NCBI RefSeq assembly: GCF_003003005.1
Contig: NZ_PVTR01000008.1
Location: 1 to 64,000, forward strand
Length of the DNA stretch: 64,000 nt
Reading direction: 5' to 3'
DNA from: Mongoliibacter ruber
GTDB lineage: Bacteria > Bacteroidota > Bacteroidia > Cytophagales > Cyclobacteriaceae
Under the pieces are notes generated by a model. It worked only from the letters and a program-made list of their open reading frames with translations, was not told where the DNA came from and did no database searches. The position numbers and the translations under genes were made by a program. This document shows positions 17,111-26,164 of the stretch, in pieces (position 1 is the stretch's first letter; each line of letters begins with the position of its first letter).

Positions 17111-17881
17111 TTATCTAAGGAATACTTTTCTGATTCCGATAAATACCAATAAAAGAATACTATAAGCAATAAAAAAAGGAATAATAAAATCTATCCATCC
17201 CAAGGCGAGCATAGCAGAAATGATCAACAATTGAAAACCCAATCCATAGACAGAAACGATTGACATAAACCAATTGGGAAAAGGTGCGATCTTGACTGCA
17301 TTCTTATCCAACACGAAAATTGCTTTGTCAAAAGCTCCATAGAGGAGATTATATGTCCCAAATAACCAATTTACAGTTCTTTGACTTTCGCCAGGCAATG
17401 CTCTGGGGCTTTGGTCTTCAATAATTTTACTCGTACGCTCACCTCCAGCCGTATTGTGCCTCAAGACTACATAATAATAATTATACAAGGTACCCTGAAG
17501 TTGTATGCATATAAATGCAGCAAACATCGCCATCAAAGATGCCGAGGAGACCGCCCAAATTGTAATTAGTATCAGGAAGTTGAGGATAATATCAAAAATA
17601 GAATCTAAGTACCGTCCTGTATATGAGGGTGTATTTTTTACTCTGGCAAGCTCCCCATCTGCGGCATCCAATATAGACTTCAAAATCAAAAAGATTCCAG
17701 CTGCAAAATAGTAGCCATTCAAAATAGAATAAATAGCGAGTATCCCACTTACCCCAAAAAGGTATGTGACCTGTACAGGGGTGATCTTGGTGTGTTCGAT
17801 TTTACTTACAAACAGCTTAGCGAAGGGTCTCCCATAATCGGAGACATCAACAAACTTCTTATCAGAAGGTAATTTAGACAT
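17111..17881 (-). CDS. CDP-alcohol phosphatidyltransferase family membrane protein
   Basis: The family transfers a phospho-alcohol between CDP and an alcohol in the inner membrane, in phospholipid or related syntheses. The full signature is present: D-x2-DG-x2-AR-x8-G-x3-D-x3-D, seen as DAADGELAR, then the Gly of YTG, and LDSIFD. About six membrane segments follow the usual layout. MSKLPSDKK at 17881 is the likely start; six upstream codons from 17899 look non-coding. Which alcohol is used cannot be told, and no partner gene adjoins it. Confidence 0.82.
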   Translation of the reverse strand: MSKLPSDKKFVDVSDYGRPFAKLFVSKIEHTKITPVQVTYLFGVSGILAIYSILNGYYFAAGIFLILKSILDAADGELARVKNTPSYTGRYLDSIFDIILNFLILITIWAVSSASLMAMFAAFICIQLQGTLYNYYYVVLRHNTAGGERTSKIIEDQSPRALPGESQRTVNWLFGTYNLLYGAFDKAIFVLDKNAVKIAPFPNWFMSIVSVYGLGFQLLIISAMLALGWIDFIIPFFIAYSILLLVFIGIRKVFLR

Positions 17882-17899
17882 TGATATAAAATAACACAC

Positions 17900-18262
17900 T
17901 CAAAAGCCTTGCAAGATTTGAGCGATATGGTGGGGGTGGAAAATTTTAACAAAAATAGAACATGCGCTTTATGATTTTTGTTTTTTTATGGATGATATTT
18001 ACCGTCATTCGGTCATTTTAAAAAATCAAACCCCTCAAACAGGCCTTCATCAGGTGATATTAGACTATCATTTGAACAAAATTTATTCAGAAAAATCAGT
18101 TTGGAGTACAAAAAGAGGTCTTAACCTCTCGAAGGGTAGAACAAGTATGTGTAAATAACGATTTGATCAGAAAGATCTCCGAAAACTATTTAAAGATATT
18201 GCCCAATACCTCGCATTGATTTTTTGTTAAAAAGAAATCTTCCTTAGCTTTACTTTTGACCT
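17900..18262. other. Gap upstream of mscS and the phosphatidyltransferase gene, no clear gene
   Basis: This divergent intergenic region of 363 bases should hold both promoters. A TACTTTTG box lies at 18251-18258, very near the mscS start codon. A 56-codon frame on the + strand (17988-18158) resembles nothing I know and has no terminator, so I do not call it. Confidence 0.4.
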
Positions 18263-19159
18263 ATGGAAATCTATATCGAATACCTTAATAGCATTGTCGA
18301 ATATGAAATCAGGTGGAATATTTTCAAAACCATCCTGATCATACTCGTATTATGGCTTATCAAAAAAGGAGCTTATCACCTGATTGGCATCGGTAAAGAC
18401 GAAGATCTAAAAAGAATATACCACTGGAGAAAAACAGTCCAATATAGCTTGGTTTTTATTGGACTACTATTAATCGGAAATATTTGGATCAGTAATTTCC
18501 AATCGATTACGACATTTTTAGGCTTATTGTCTGCCGGTATTGCCATTGCCTTGAAGGATATTTTTGTAAACATCGCAGGTTGGCTTTTTATTTATTGGAG
18601 AAAGCCCTTTGACGTCGGGGACAGGATTCAAATCGGAGAACACAAAGGTGACGTAGTAGATTTGAGGCTGTTTCAGTTTTCATTATTGGAAGTAGGCAAT
18701 TGGGTGGATGCTGATCAAAGTACCGGAAGGATTGTTCATGTACCCAATGGGAAGGTTTTTTCTGATGCTCAAGCAAATTACAGCCAAGGCTTCGACTACA
18801 TTTGGAACGAACAAAATCTCTATGTAAGTCTTGACTCCAATCACAAAAAGGCCCAAAAAATCCTCAAAGAAATCATGAATGAATTGATGCAGGATGGGTT
18901 TAAAAGTATAGAACGGGCAATGATGAAAGCGCATAAAGAGCACTTTATCCACTTCGGCCAATTCACCCCTACGGTCTATAGCAAAATACATGAAAGGGGT
19001 ATACAGCTTTCTTTGAGGTACTTATGCCATCCTCGAAAGAGACGGGTATTGGAGCATCAGATTACAGAGGCTGTTTTGGAGAAATTCCGAGTCGAAAGCG
19101 ATATCAGAATTGTCTACCCAATCACTTCTGTCTACTTAGACAAAGGACTCCAGTCATAA
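18263..19159 (+). CDS. Small-conductance mechanosensitive ion channel, MscS family
   Basis: An inner-membrane channel that opens under membrane tension and releases solutes on osmotic downshock. Three transmembrane helices (about 18-36, 60-78, 85-115) lead to the pore helix LSAGIAIALKDIFVNIAGWLFI, followed by the beta domain signature KPFDVGDRIQIGEHKGDVVD and the VPNGKVFSD motif. At 298 residues it is near the size of E. coli MscS. It is monocistronic and convergent with the next gene; a weak AAAGCC/GGCTTT hairpin follows the stop. Confidence 0.92.
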   Translation: MEIYIEYLNSIVEYEIRWNIFKTILIILVLWLIKKGAYHLIGIGKDEDLKRIYHWRKTVQYSLVFIGLLLIGNIWISNFQSITTFLGLLSAGIAIALKDIFVNIAGWLFIYWRKPFDVGDRIQIGEHKGDVVDLRLFQFSLLEVGNWVDADQSTGRIVHVPNGKVFSDAQANYSQGFDYIWNEQNLYVSLDSNHKKAQKILKEIMNELMQDGFKSIERAMMKAHKEHFIHFGQFTPTVYSKIHERGIQLSLRYLCHPRKRRVLEHQITEAVLEKFRVESDIRIVYPITSVYLDKGLQS

Positions 19160-19227
19160 AAAAGCCCCCAAAACAGAGTTTGAAGGCTTTAAAGTTGAGT
19201 ATGCTTTCATGAAGATCATTTCTCCAC

Positions 19228-19890
19228 TCAAGATCCAGTGTGTTGACAGCTGACGTTGGGGTTGAAAGGAGTGTACATTCCGGAAGGGTTGGCTTTCCAA
19301 ATCCATGCGTGAAGTTGGTAATGAGGTATAGGAGGACCTCCTTTAACATTGACCGGATCACCGTTTTCATCCACTGTCATTGCCCTATGATCATCAAATT
19401 GCACATCACCAAGCATTGGTGGTCCATCGTTTTCCGGATTACTGTCCCAAGGGCCTGCCGGCACTATGTATTCTACCCCTACTAGCTTCATTTTTCCATT
19501 TTTCATCGGTTCATATAAAAGCACTCCAGGTTCTGTTGCATTTACAAAAGGCCCGATTTTCCCCATATGTACCACATGGTGTCCCATCCCTCCCAAAGTA
19601 GGGTGCTGTACACAATGCTCAAGCATGTAACCATCATCAATTGCCGCATAAAAATCATGGTATTTGACCGTGGCTTGTCTGATTTGAGCGATCAGTTTAT
19701 TTTGATTAGATGGGTTCTTTCTTAAAAACTCAGCCACTTCATCATTTTCCAAAAGGAAAATACCGTCAGTATCTAACTCTGAATCTTCATTTTGCATAGG
19801 TAAAGGGTCATCCAAATTCTCAGTCGTACAAGCTGACCAAATCAAGAAGATGCCTATAAGTGCGATGTAATTTTTCCATTCATTTTTCAT
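19228..19890 (-). CDS. Conserved lipoprotein of unknown function
   Basis: A probable lipoprotein of about 220 residues: KNYIALIGIFLIWSAC gives a lipobox ending at Cys21. The mature domain has a His-rich signature: EHCVQHP, GGMGHHVVHMG, FVNATEPGVLLYEP, VGVEYIVP, and at the end YQLHAWIWKANPSGMYTPFNPNVSC. I recall these motifs from hypothetical proteins in several phyla, but no function is known to me; the conserved His and Cys residues would suit metal binding. MKNEWKNYI at 19890 is the likely start. Confidence 0.65.
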   Translation of the reverse strand: MKNEWKNYIALIGIFLIWSACTTENLDDPLPMQNEDSELDTDGIFLLENDEVAEFLRKNPSNQNKLIAQIRQATVKYHDFYAAIDDGYMLEHCVQHPTLGGMGHHVVHMGKIGPFVNATEPGVLLYEPMKNGKMKLVGVEYIVPAGPWDSNPENDGPPMLGDVQFDDHRAMTVDENGDPVNVKGGPPIPHYQLHAWIWKANPSGMYTPFNPNVSCQHTGS

Positions 19891-20106
19891 ATTTCTCAAG
19901 ACTATGGTGATTGATATAGATTTTGTTTTTCAAAAATTAACTCTCCTAAAAACGCCTCTTAGCATAGCAAAGACGTACCGATTCCAAAAACCCATTTTCT
20001 CTCAATGGGAACAGTTCATTGCATGAGGCCTACATGAATACCGAAAGTCAGTGCTTAGTGCCAACTTATGGTGAAATAAAATTGTAAAATCATCAGAAAA
20101 ATTGCT

Positions 20107-20122
20107 TCACCCAATCGGGTGA
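20107..20122 (-). terminator. Weak hairpin after the YiiX-like gene
   Basis: TCACCC and GGGTGA enclose AATC, 22 bases past the stop codon on the minus strand, followed there by AAGCAATTTTTC. The stem is short, so termination is only plausible. Confidence 0.4.
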
Positions 20123-20144
20123 TATTGTAATACAAAGATAAAAA

Positions 20145-20780
20145 TCAATCAATTTTGATCATTGTAAGAATAGGATCCAACGACATGCCACCTGGATTAA
20201 GTCCTAATTCTCCTTCAGGCACATCAATGCCGAGATCCAAAAAATAACTCTCCCAAATGGAAAAAAGGTCTCCTGTATCCGGATCTTTGTAAGTCATTGG
20301 CGCAGGTTGAAACAGATTTGCACCATGATTTGCCTTTTTGAAAGCAACATGAATCAACTCTGAACAGTAGTACGCATCATTTTCAAATGAAAAAGCATAA
20401 TCATACGGTTTACCGAGTTTGGTCTTAGCTTCTTGAATGGCAGCCGGAATCAAGCTTTGATAAGGATCATCAAGTCTTCCAACCATTACTTTGGGGCTTC
20501 CATTTTCATCCAAATGTCTATCCAAAAAGTCTTCGAGTGGCGTCTGGCTAACGCCTTTGCCAATGGCTTCAATTACAAACCATTCGCCACTTTCCTTGAT
20601 CAATAAACCATTGTGAGAAAAATCCCTGCCTTCAAAACCATCCGTGACTTTTCTTATTGCGTCACAGAAATCCCCACAGTCCCCATCCTGAAAAAGAATA
20701 TCTCCTTCCTGCCACACAAAATCTGGCTCAGAACAAGAAATACAGAGCAGAAAGGAAAGAAAAGAAATTAGGCGAAGCAT
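20145..20780 (-). CDS. YiiX/YebB-like permuted NlpC/P60 cysteine hydrolase, lipoprotein
   Basis: These permuted papain-fold proteins cleave amide or ester bonds, possibly in lipids or cell-wall peptides. Features seen: GDILFQ at the start of the domain, the catalytic His in GRDFSHNGLLI, and the catalytic Cys in DAYYCSELIHVAF. The N-terminus (MLRLISFLSFLLCISC) is a lipoprotein signal with lipobox CISC, so the enzyme is probably envelope-anchored. Length of 211 is typical. The small gene at 20792 lies 11 bases upstream in the same direction. Confidence 0.8.
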   Translation of the reverse strand: MLRLISFLSFLLCISCSEPDFVWQEGDILFQDGDCGDFCDAIRKVTDGFEGRDFSHNGLLIKESGEWFVIEAIGKGVSQTPLEDFLDRHLDENGSPKVMVGRLDDPYQSLIPAAIQEAKTKLGKPYDYAFSFENDAYYCSELIHVAFKKANHGANLFQPAPMTYKDPDTGDLFSIWESYFLDLGIDVPEGELGLNPGGMSLDPILTMIKID

Positions 20781-20791
20781 GAGTTTAGAAT

Positions 20792-21079
20792 TTAGATAAC
20801 CATAAAAAAGAAAACCAAAGCAACTCCCAAAATCAAAACCATCTTTTTAGCTTTTTCTTTGGTCTTGTCTGTAATTTTTCTTTTTCTCAATACCAATACT
20901 GCTATACTTAACCCAAAAAACTGCAATGCTATACCTACCCCATTCAAGGGGCCCATAGGAGCTTCCAATAGGTTCATGTTTTTATTGATCAAGGCCAATA
21001 GGCACAAGGTAATCCCCACTATTCCAAAAATAAAAGAGCGCTGCAGAAGTAGCCCCTCATCCTTTTCCATCCAATTCAT
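20792..21079 (-). CDS. Small membrane protein of unknown function
   Basis: A 95-residue protein with three predicted membrane segments (RSFIFGIVGITLCLLAL, VGIALQFFGLSIAVLVL and VLILGVALVFFFMV) and a basic stretch KRKITDKTKEKAKK between the last two. I do not recognise it. It sits between the PolX-like gene (2 bases upstream) and the YiiX-like gene (11 bases downstream) and is probably cotranscribed with both. Confidence 0.6.
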   Translation of the reverse strand: MNWMEKDEGLLLQRSFIFGIVGITLCLLALINKNMNLLEAPMGPLNGVGIALQFFGLSIAVLVLRKRKITDKTKEKAKKMVLILGVALVFFFMVI

Positions 21080-21081
21080 GC

Positions 21082-22791
21082 TTATTTGATTTTGCTTTTT
21101 CTTTCTTCTAAATAATTCTCTATACTTTTCAAATCCATGGCATTGAATGTCATATCCTTGGTCAATCCTCCTTTTCTACCAACAATCACTCCATAGCGCA
21201 TGTCTGCGTAGCCTTCCATCTCGTGTGCATCGGGATTAATGGACAATTTCACTCCCTTTTCCAGTGCATATTGAATCCACCTCCAGTCCAAATCCAGCCG
21301 CCAAGGGTTAGCATTGATTTCAATCACAACATCATACTTGGCACATGCATCGATGATCGCTTTATGGTCAACTGGGTAACCTTCTCTTCTAAGCAACAAC
21401 CTTCCCGTAGGATGGCCAAGGATAGTAGTGTATGGGTTTTCTATCGCTTTGAGAAGTCTTGCCGTAGCTTTTTTACGATCCATGCTTAACCCAGAATGGA
21501 TAGAAGCCACAATAAAATCAAAACTTGCCAGTACATCATTGGGGTAATCCAAACTGCCATCAGTCAAAATATCACTTTCAATTCCTTTAAATATCTTGAA
21601 TGGCGCTAATTCTTTATTCAACTCTTCAATCTCATGTTGCTGCCTGGTCACTTTATCTATATCCAAACCACCTGCATACGAGGCTGTTCGGCTATGGTCC
21701 GAAATCCCCAAATATTCATATCCCTCATCCCTACAGAATTCAGCCATTTGACGAAGGCTGTGTTTCCCATCACTATAAGTGGAGTGGTTGTGGAGGATTC
21801 CCTTAAGATCACCTTCCTGGATCAAGTTGCCAAATCCTCCATTTCTGGCCATATCAAACTCAATAAAGCCTTCTCTCAACTCCTCTGGAATAAAAGGCAG
21901 TTCAGCTTTCTGATAAATTTCCTCTTCTGAATTCACCTTTCCCTCTTCTTTTATGATTTGGGCAAGTGTTTTATTTTCATTGACAGGATAAAGAAGGTGA
22001 CCCTTGCTCCCAGTTCTTAACAACTTTTCAGACCAAAACTTATCTTTTTGAGTAAAATGAATCAAAAGCTGAACTTCAGGATTGAGCGTTTTGCCTCTCC
22101 ATTTGTATGGGCTAGAAGTCTTTAAGTCTTGCTCTAAATTTTCCATAGCAGAAATTTGACTGAGCACAATTCCGTGATCTGTCCCGCTGACAAGCCACTC
22201 TACAGTCTGGATGATTTCCATTTTCCTTGCAAAATCTCCAACGGAAGTCACCTCATTGACACCTTCCAAAGCTTCGAGCTTTTGACCAAAATCCTGCATG
22301 AGATCTTCAATATCTGCAAACAGCCATTTGCCCATATTAGCAGCTTTAAACTCCAAAGCTTGAATGATACTTTCTTGGGTTTTTTCACCAAAGCCCTTGA
22401 TTTTAGCTACTTGACCAGCTTGGCAAGCTTCTAATAGTTCATGGGTTGAAGTGATACCCATCTCCTCCCAAAGCACCTTTACTTTTTTTGGCCCCAAGCC
22501 CTTGACCTCCAAAATCTCCAGGATTCCTGTTGGAGTTTTAGCCAATAACTCATCGAGGTATTGACTTTCTCCTGATGCATTAAAAGCGTAAATCACCTCA
22601 GCTATACTTTTACCAATCCCATTGATTTTCTGAAGTTCATCAATGCTTTTGCCCACTATCGAAATATCTTCTCCACGATCAATGACATTGACTGCAGTTT
22701 GATAGCTTCTTATTTTGAAAGTATTCTCATCATGCAGCTCCATGAGCTTGATAATGAGTTTGAGTTGACGAATAATGCTTTTTTGATCCAA
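21082..22791 (-). CDS. PolX-like protein: HhH region, degenerate polymerase domain, PHP phosphoesterase
   Basis: Bacterial family X polymerases join an N-terminal 8-kDa/HhH region, a nucleotidyltransferase domain and a C-terminal PHP nuclease. The HhH region is clear (INGIGKSIAEVI, VKGLGPKKVKVL, IKGFGEKTQESI). The place of the catalytic GDIDIL motif reads IIQTVEWLVSG, so both metal-binding Asp residues are missing and polymerase activity is unlikely. The PHP domain is intact: ILHNHSTYSDG, ISDHSRTASY, IESDIL, ASIHSG, LGHPTGR, INPDAHE. It is probably a 3'-5' exonuclease or AP-site phosphoesterase for base-excision repair. The frame is open from a TTG at 22824; I prefer the TTG at 22791 (giving MDQKSIIRQLKL). 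No ATG precedes the conserved MELHDEN. Confidence 0.8.
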   Translation of the reverse strand: MDQKSIIRQLKLIIKLMELHDENTFKIRSYQTAVNVIDRGEDISIVGKSIDELQKINGIGKSIAEVIYAFNASGESQYLDELLAKTPTGILEILEVKGLGPKKVKVLWEEMGITSTHELLEACQAGQVAKIKGFGEKTQESIIQALEFKAANMGKWLFADIEDLMQDFGQKLEALEGVNEVTSVGDFARKMEIIQTVEWLVSGTDHGIVLSQISAMENLEQDLKTSSPYKWRGKTLNPEVQLLIHFTQKDKFWSEKLLRTGSKGHLLYPVNENKTLAQIIKEEGKVNSEEEIYQKAELPFIPEELREGFIEFDMARNGGFGNLIQEGDLKGILHNHSTYSDGKHSLRQMAEFCRDEGYEYLGISDHSRTASYAGGLDIDKVTRQQHEIEELNKELAPFKIFKGIESDILTDGSLDYPNDVLASFDFIVASIHSGLSMDRKKATARLLKAIENPYTTILGHPTGRLLLRREGYPVDHKAIIDACAKYDVVIEINANPWRLDLDWRWIQYALEKGVKLSINPDAHEMEGYADMRYGVIVGRKGGLTKDMTFNAMDLKSIENYLEERKSKIK

Positions 22792-22916
22792 AATTTTGTT
22801 GAATTTGATTACTGATAAGGACAAATGTCATCAATAATTGTTTCAAATTAAAATCATAAAAACTAACTTATGCCTGAAGAAAAATCTGTCTTTGACCAAA
22901 AAATTAAATCAACTTC

Positions 22917-24548
22917 ATGAGATCATACTTATTCGTCCTGACTTTTCTCTTTATCCAAACGTCACTACATGCGCAGGTGATATTTGTGGAGAGATTTGAA
23001 TTCGAATCGAAGTATCAGGAAAAAGATTTCATGGTCATGAACAGACCAGGAGGTTTGATCGCGTTTAGAAACCAAGCCGAAAAAGGATTCAACCTTCGTT
23101 CTAAACTCCAACTGATTTTGACCGATTTCCAATTGCAGACCGAAAGGTTTTCTGAAATACCGGTCAAAGACAACTATGATTTAGTGGGATATGATCTGGA
23201 AGGAGATTTTTTTTATGCCCTCTTCCAAAAAGGAACTACAGCTACATCAGACAGGTATGTCATTGAAGTAAACCTCAAAAATGATGAGGCCATTGAAATT
23301 TCCATGGAATTTGTTCACGCCATGGAATTGCAGGAGTTTTTTGTTTTAAACCGAAAAGCAGTCTTTTTAGGCATTTCAGAAATGCGGCCCCTTGTACAAA
23401 TTCTGAATATCGAAAGCAGTGATTTGATTACAGTACAAGGTGTATATTCTAAAGATACAAATGTCATTCAGATCAGAAAAGATTCTGAGTTGGGCCTGAT
23501 AGACATCCTCGTAAGCATGAGGGACAGGCTAAAAGTGAAGCAACTAAAGGTGTTCAGTTTTGATGATGAAGGAAATAAAATCCGTGAAATCAATATTGAA
23601 AACCCAAATCCGAGAGAAAACGAATTCACAGAAGGTATCATCACCCCGTATTTTGAATACCAGCAGAGCATTGTCGGGTCATATGGGAGAAAAAGAAGAG
23701 ATGCTTATCTGGGTTTGTATATTGCCGATATCAACGAATTTGGAGAGTCTGATATCAAATTCTATACGATGGAAGATTTTCCTAATTTTTACAATTACCT
23801 GACAGACAAACATCGGGAAAGAAAACTTAGGTCATTAGAAAAAACAATAAGGAGAGGGAAAACACCCATCATAAATGATGTGTTTTCTACAAGGGAAGTA
23901 ATCCCAATGGAAGACGGTTTTTTGATTCATAGTGACCATTTCAATGCTACCAATCCCCGGTATATGCCAAGAGATAGGATGTATGCCAATGATGCTTACA
24001 GGCTATTCCCCAACAGGACACTTTTTCATGGACCTGTAAGCGGCTATCATTATAACCCCATGTTTTATTCGCCACGTCACACTTATTCATCAAATTGGCA
24101 ACAAAACGGATCTTACAAGTTTCTGTCTTCCTACTTTATTTTGATTGGTCGGGAAGGGCAGGTAATTTGGGATAATGCGTTTAACCTAGACAATAAAACC
24201 GTAGACTATCCCGGTAAATTTGGAGAAATCGCCTTTGATGGTCAAAAACTTCATTACCTCTATCTGGATTGGGGAAAAATCAACATGAGTTACATGAAAA
24301 ATGCAGAGGTGATTTTCGAAAATGTCCCATTTGGTATAGAATTGATCAATGAAAAAGAAAGAATTAGGGACACCCGAGACCAAAGCTTGAGCCTAAGTTG
24401 GTGGTATGACAACTATTTCCTACTCTCCGGCAAACAGCGGATTCGGTACTTAAACGAACAGGGAAGAGAAGAAACTAGAGAGGTGTTTTTCATGACTAAA
24501 ATAAAGGTCAATGGAGACCTCTATGAACCCGAGGAAGAGGATAGATAA
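22917..24548 (+). CDS. Exported protein of unknown function
   Basis: A 543-residue protein with a signal peptide (MRSYLFVLTFLFIQTSLHAQ). The rest is beta-rich with repeated blocks such as ELQEFFVLNRKAVFLGISEM and FDGQKLHYLYLDWGKINMSYM, which suggests a beta-propeller-like or outer-envelope protein, but I do not recognise the family. No TonB box, T9SS sorting domain or lipobox is seen. It is divergent from the PolX-like gene. Confidence 0.7.
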   Translation: MRSYLFVLTFLFIQTSLHAQVIFVERFEFESKYQEKDFMVMNRPGGLIAFRNQAEKGFNLRSKLQLILTDFQLQTERFSEIPVKDNYDLVGYDLEGDFFYALFQKGTTATSDRYVIEVNLKNDEAIEISMEFVHAMELQEFFVLNRKAVFLGISEMRPLVQILNIESSDLITVQGVYSKDTNVIQIRKDSELGLIDILVSMRDRLKVKQLKVFSFDDEGNKIREINIENPNPRENEFTEGIITPYFEYQQSIVGSYGRKRRDAYLGLYIADINEFGESDIKFYTMEDFPNFYNYLTDKHRERKLRSLEKTIRRGKTPIINDVFSTREVIPMEDGFLIHSDHFNATNPRYMPRDRMYANDAYRLFPNRTLFHGPVSGYHYNPMFYSPRHTYSSNWQQNGSYKFLSSYFILIGREGQVIWDNAFNLDNKTVDYPGKFGEIAFDGQKLHYLYLDWGKINMSYMKNAEVIFENVPFGIELINEKERIRDTRDQSLSLSWWYDNYFLLSGKQRIRYLNEQGREETREVFFMTKIKVNGDLYEPEEEDR

Positions 24549-24613
24549 GGAAAGAATTTTGTAAAAACCATAAAGGGATTTTTCAGCTTGCTTCCTACTT
24601 CTTCAATTATGTT

Positions 24614-24621
24614 TATATTTG
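24614..24621 (+). promoter_or_regulatory. Bacteroidota-type -7 box for pyrR-pyrB
   Basis: TATATTTG fits the TAnnTTTG consensus and lies 16 bases before the pyrR start codon. A -33 element at proper spacing is not convincing, so only the -7 box is called. Confidence 0.45.
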
Positions 24622-24637
24622 CATCCAAAGCTAAGCC

Positions 24638-25180
24638 ATGCAAAAACGACTTGTGCTGGATCAACAGCAAATTGCCATCATCCTCAAGCGCTTCTGTCAT
24701 CAGTTGATCGAAAATCACGATGATTTCGAAAATACTGTTTTTTTAGGCCTTCAGCCTAGAGGCCCTATCGTACTGGACAAAATCGTGTCAACAATTCAAG
24801 AAATATCAGGACAAAAAGTGCCTTACGGTTATCTGGATGCGACTTTTCATAGAGACGACTTCAGAAGAAGAGACCTCCCGCTTAAGGCAAATGAAACAAA
24901 AGTTAACTTCCTTATCGAGGGGAAAAAAGTCATTCTTATAGATGATGTACTCTACAAAGGCCGCTCAGTAAGAGCCGCTCTTGATGCCATGATCGCTTTT
25001 GGAAGACCACAAAAAGTAGAGCTCATGGTTTTGATTGACAGAAAATATACCAGAGACTACCCTATCATGCCGGACTATCACGGATTGAAAGTCAACACCC
25101 TTGAGAGCCAATACGTGTCCGTAGAATGGGCAGAAAACGGATTTGAAAAGGACGCCATTTGGATCACTGAAAAAGCATAA
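24638..25180 (+). CDS. pyrR: PyrR-like phosphoribosyltransferase (pyr regulator / uracil phosphoribosyltransferase)
   Basis: A type I phosphoribosyltransferase of 180 residues. The PRPP-binding loop is VILIDDVLYKGRSVRAALDAM, and FLGLQPRGPIVLDKI, DATFHRDDF and MVLIDR are the PyrR family landmarks. In Firmicutes PyrR binds pyr mRNA; in Bacteroidota it may act mainly as a uracil phosphoribosyltransferase, and no attenuator is visible here. It lies 7 bases before pyrB, which supports a pyrimidine role. Confidence 0.88.
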   Translation: MQKRLVLDQQQIAIILKRFCHQLIENHDDFENTVFLGLQPRGPIVLDKIVSTIQEISGQKVPYGYLDATFHRDDFRRRDLPLKANETKVNFLIEGKKVILIDDVLYKGRSVRAALDAMIAFGRPQKVELMVLIDRKYTRDYPIMPDYHGLKVNTLESQYVSVEWAENGFEKDAIWITEKA

Positions 25181-25187
25181 AGCCAAA

Positions 25188-26111
25188 ATGTCACAACTCA
25201 GCAGCAGACACCTCTTAGGAATCAAAGACATCACAGCAGAAGACATTCAGCTTATCTTTGAGACAGCAGATAATTTTAAAGAGGTACTCAACAGACCAAT
25301 CAAAAAAGTCCCCTCATTAAGAGATATCACCATTGCCAATATATTTTTTGAAAACTCTACTCGTACCAAGCTTTCCTTCGAGCTTGCTGAGAAAAGACTT
25401 TCAGCTGATGTAGTCAATTTTTCTTCCAGCAATAGCTCTGTAAAAAAAGGAGAAACCCTCATTGACACTGTCAACAACATCCTTTCCATGAAAGTGGATA
25501 TGGTGGTCATGCGCCACAGCAGCCCGGGAGCTCCTCATTTTCTCTCAAGAAATATCAAAGCCAATATCGTCAATGCTGGCGACGGTACGCATGAGCACCC
25601 TACTCAAGCATTACTCGATGCTTTTTCTATCAGGGAAAAATTGGGTGATGTAGCTGGTAAAAAGGTGGCTATCATCGGTGACATATTACACTCCAGGGTG
25701 GCCTTGTCCAATATCTTCTGCCTTCAAAAGTTAGGTGCCGAAGTGATGGTATGTGGACCGATCACTTTACTTCCAAAACATATCACTTCATTAGGGGTCA
25801 AGGTAGAGTATGACATACAAAAAGCACTTGAATGGTGTGATGTAGCCAATATCCTGAGGATTCAACTGGAGCGACAACAAATCAAATATTTCCCTTCCTT
25901 ACGTGAGTATTCTTTATTCTATGGGGTAAACAAAAAGATGCTAGACCGACTTGATAAGGAAATTGTCATCATGCATCCGGGCCCAATCAATAGAGGAGTG
26001 GAATTAAATTCAGATGTAGCCGATTCGGAGCATTCGATTATTTTAAACCAAGTAGAAAATGGAGTAGCCATTCGCATGGCTGTACTTTACCTTCTTGCTG
26101 GAGTAAGATGA
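25188..26111 (+). CDS. pyrB: Aspartate carbamoyltransferase catalytic subunit
   Basis: Condenses carbamoyl phosphate with aspartate, the committed step of pyrimidine synthesis in the cytoplasm. The carbamoyl-phosphate site is FENSTRTKLSFE, the aspartate-side motifs are MRHSSPGAP and EHPTQALLDA, and VMHPGPINRGVE is the C-terminal loop. At 307 residues from the ATG at 25188 it has family length; the reading frame extends upstream into pyrR without homology. No pyrI regulatory subunit follows, so the enzyme is probably an unregulated trimer. Confidence 0.95.
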   Translation: MSQLSSRHLLGIKDITAEDIQLIFETADNFKEVLNRPIKKVPSLRDITIANIFFENSTRTKLSFELAEKRLSADVVNFSSSNSSVKKGETLIDTVNNILSMKVDMVVMRHSSPGAPHFLSRNIKANIVNAGDGTHEHPTQALLDAFSIREKLGDVAGKKVAIIGDILHSRVALSNIFCLQKLGAEVMVCGPITLLPKHITSLGVKVEYDIQKALEWCDVANILRIQLERQQIKYFPSLREYSLFYGVNKKMLDRLDKEIVIMHPGPINRGVELNSDVADSEHSIILNQVENGVAIRMAVLYLLAGVR

Positions 26112-26124
26112 TATTATTAAACAT

Positions 26125-26164
26125 AAAAAAAGAGGGCTACCGAATCGATAGCCCTCTTTTTTTT
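26125..26164. terminator. Bidirectional terminator between pyrB and hslU
   Basis: Arms AAAAGAGGGCTA and TAGCCCTCTTTT enclose nine bases, with an A-run before and a T-run after, so it can end transcription on both strands. It overlaps the last bases of hslU. Confidence 0.88.

Noticed and set aside
16915-17118. GC-richer stretch with a 67-codon frame after the dnaE region
   Set aside because: The frame is proline- and arginine-rich with no family resemblance and overlaps the 3' end of the opposite-strand gene.
17988-18158. 56-codon + strand frame between the phosphatidyltransferase and mscS genes
   Set aside because: No hydrophobic or domain pattern, no terminator after it, and it sits in a divergent promoter region. 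Composition alone is not enough.
24549-24637. Possible PyrR-binding attenuator before pyrR
   Set aside because: No terminator/antiterminator pair or PyrR-type stem loop is seen in the 89-base leader.
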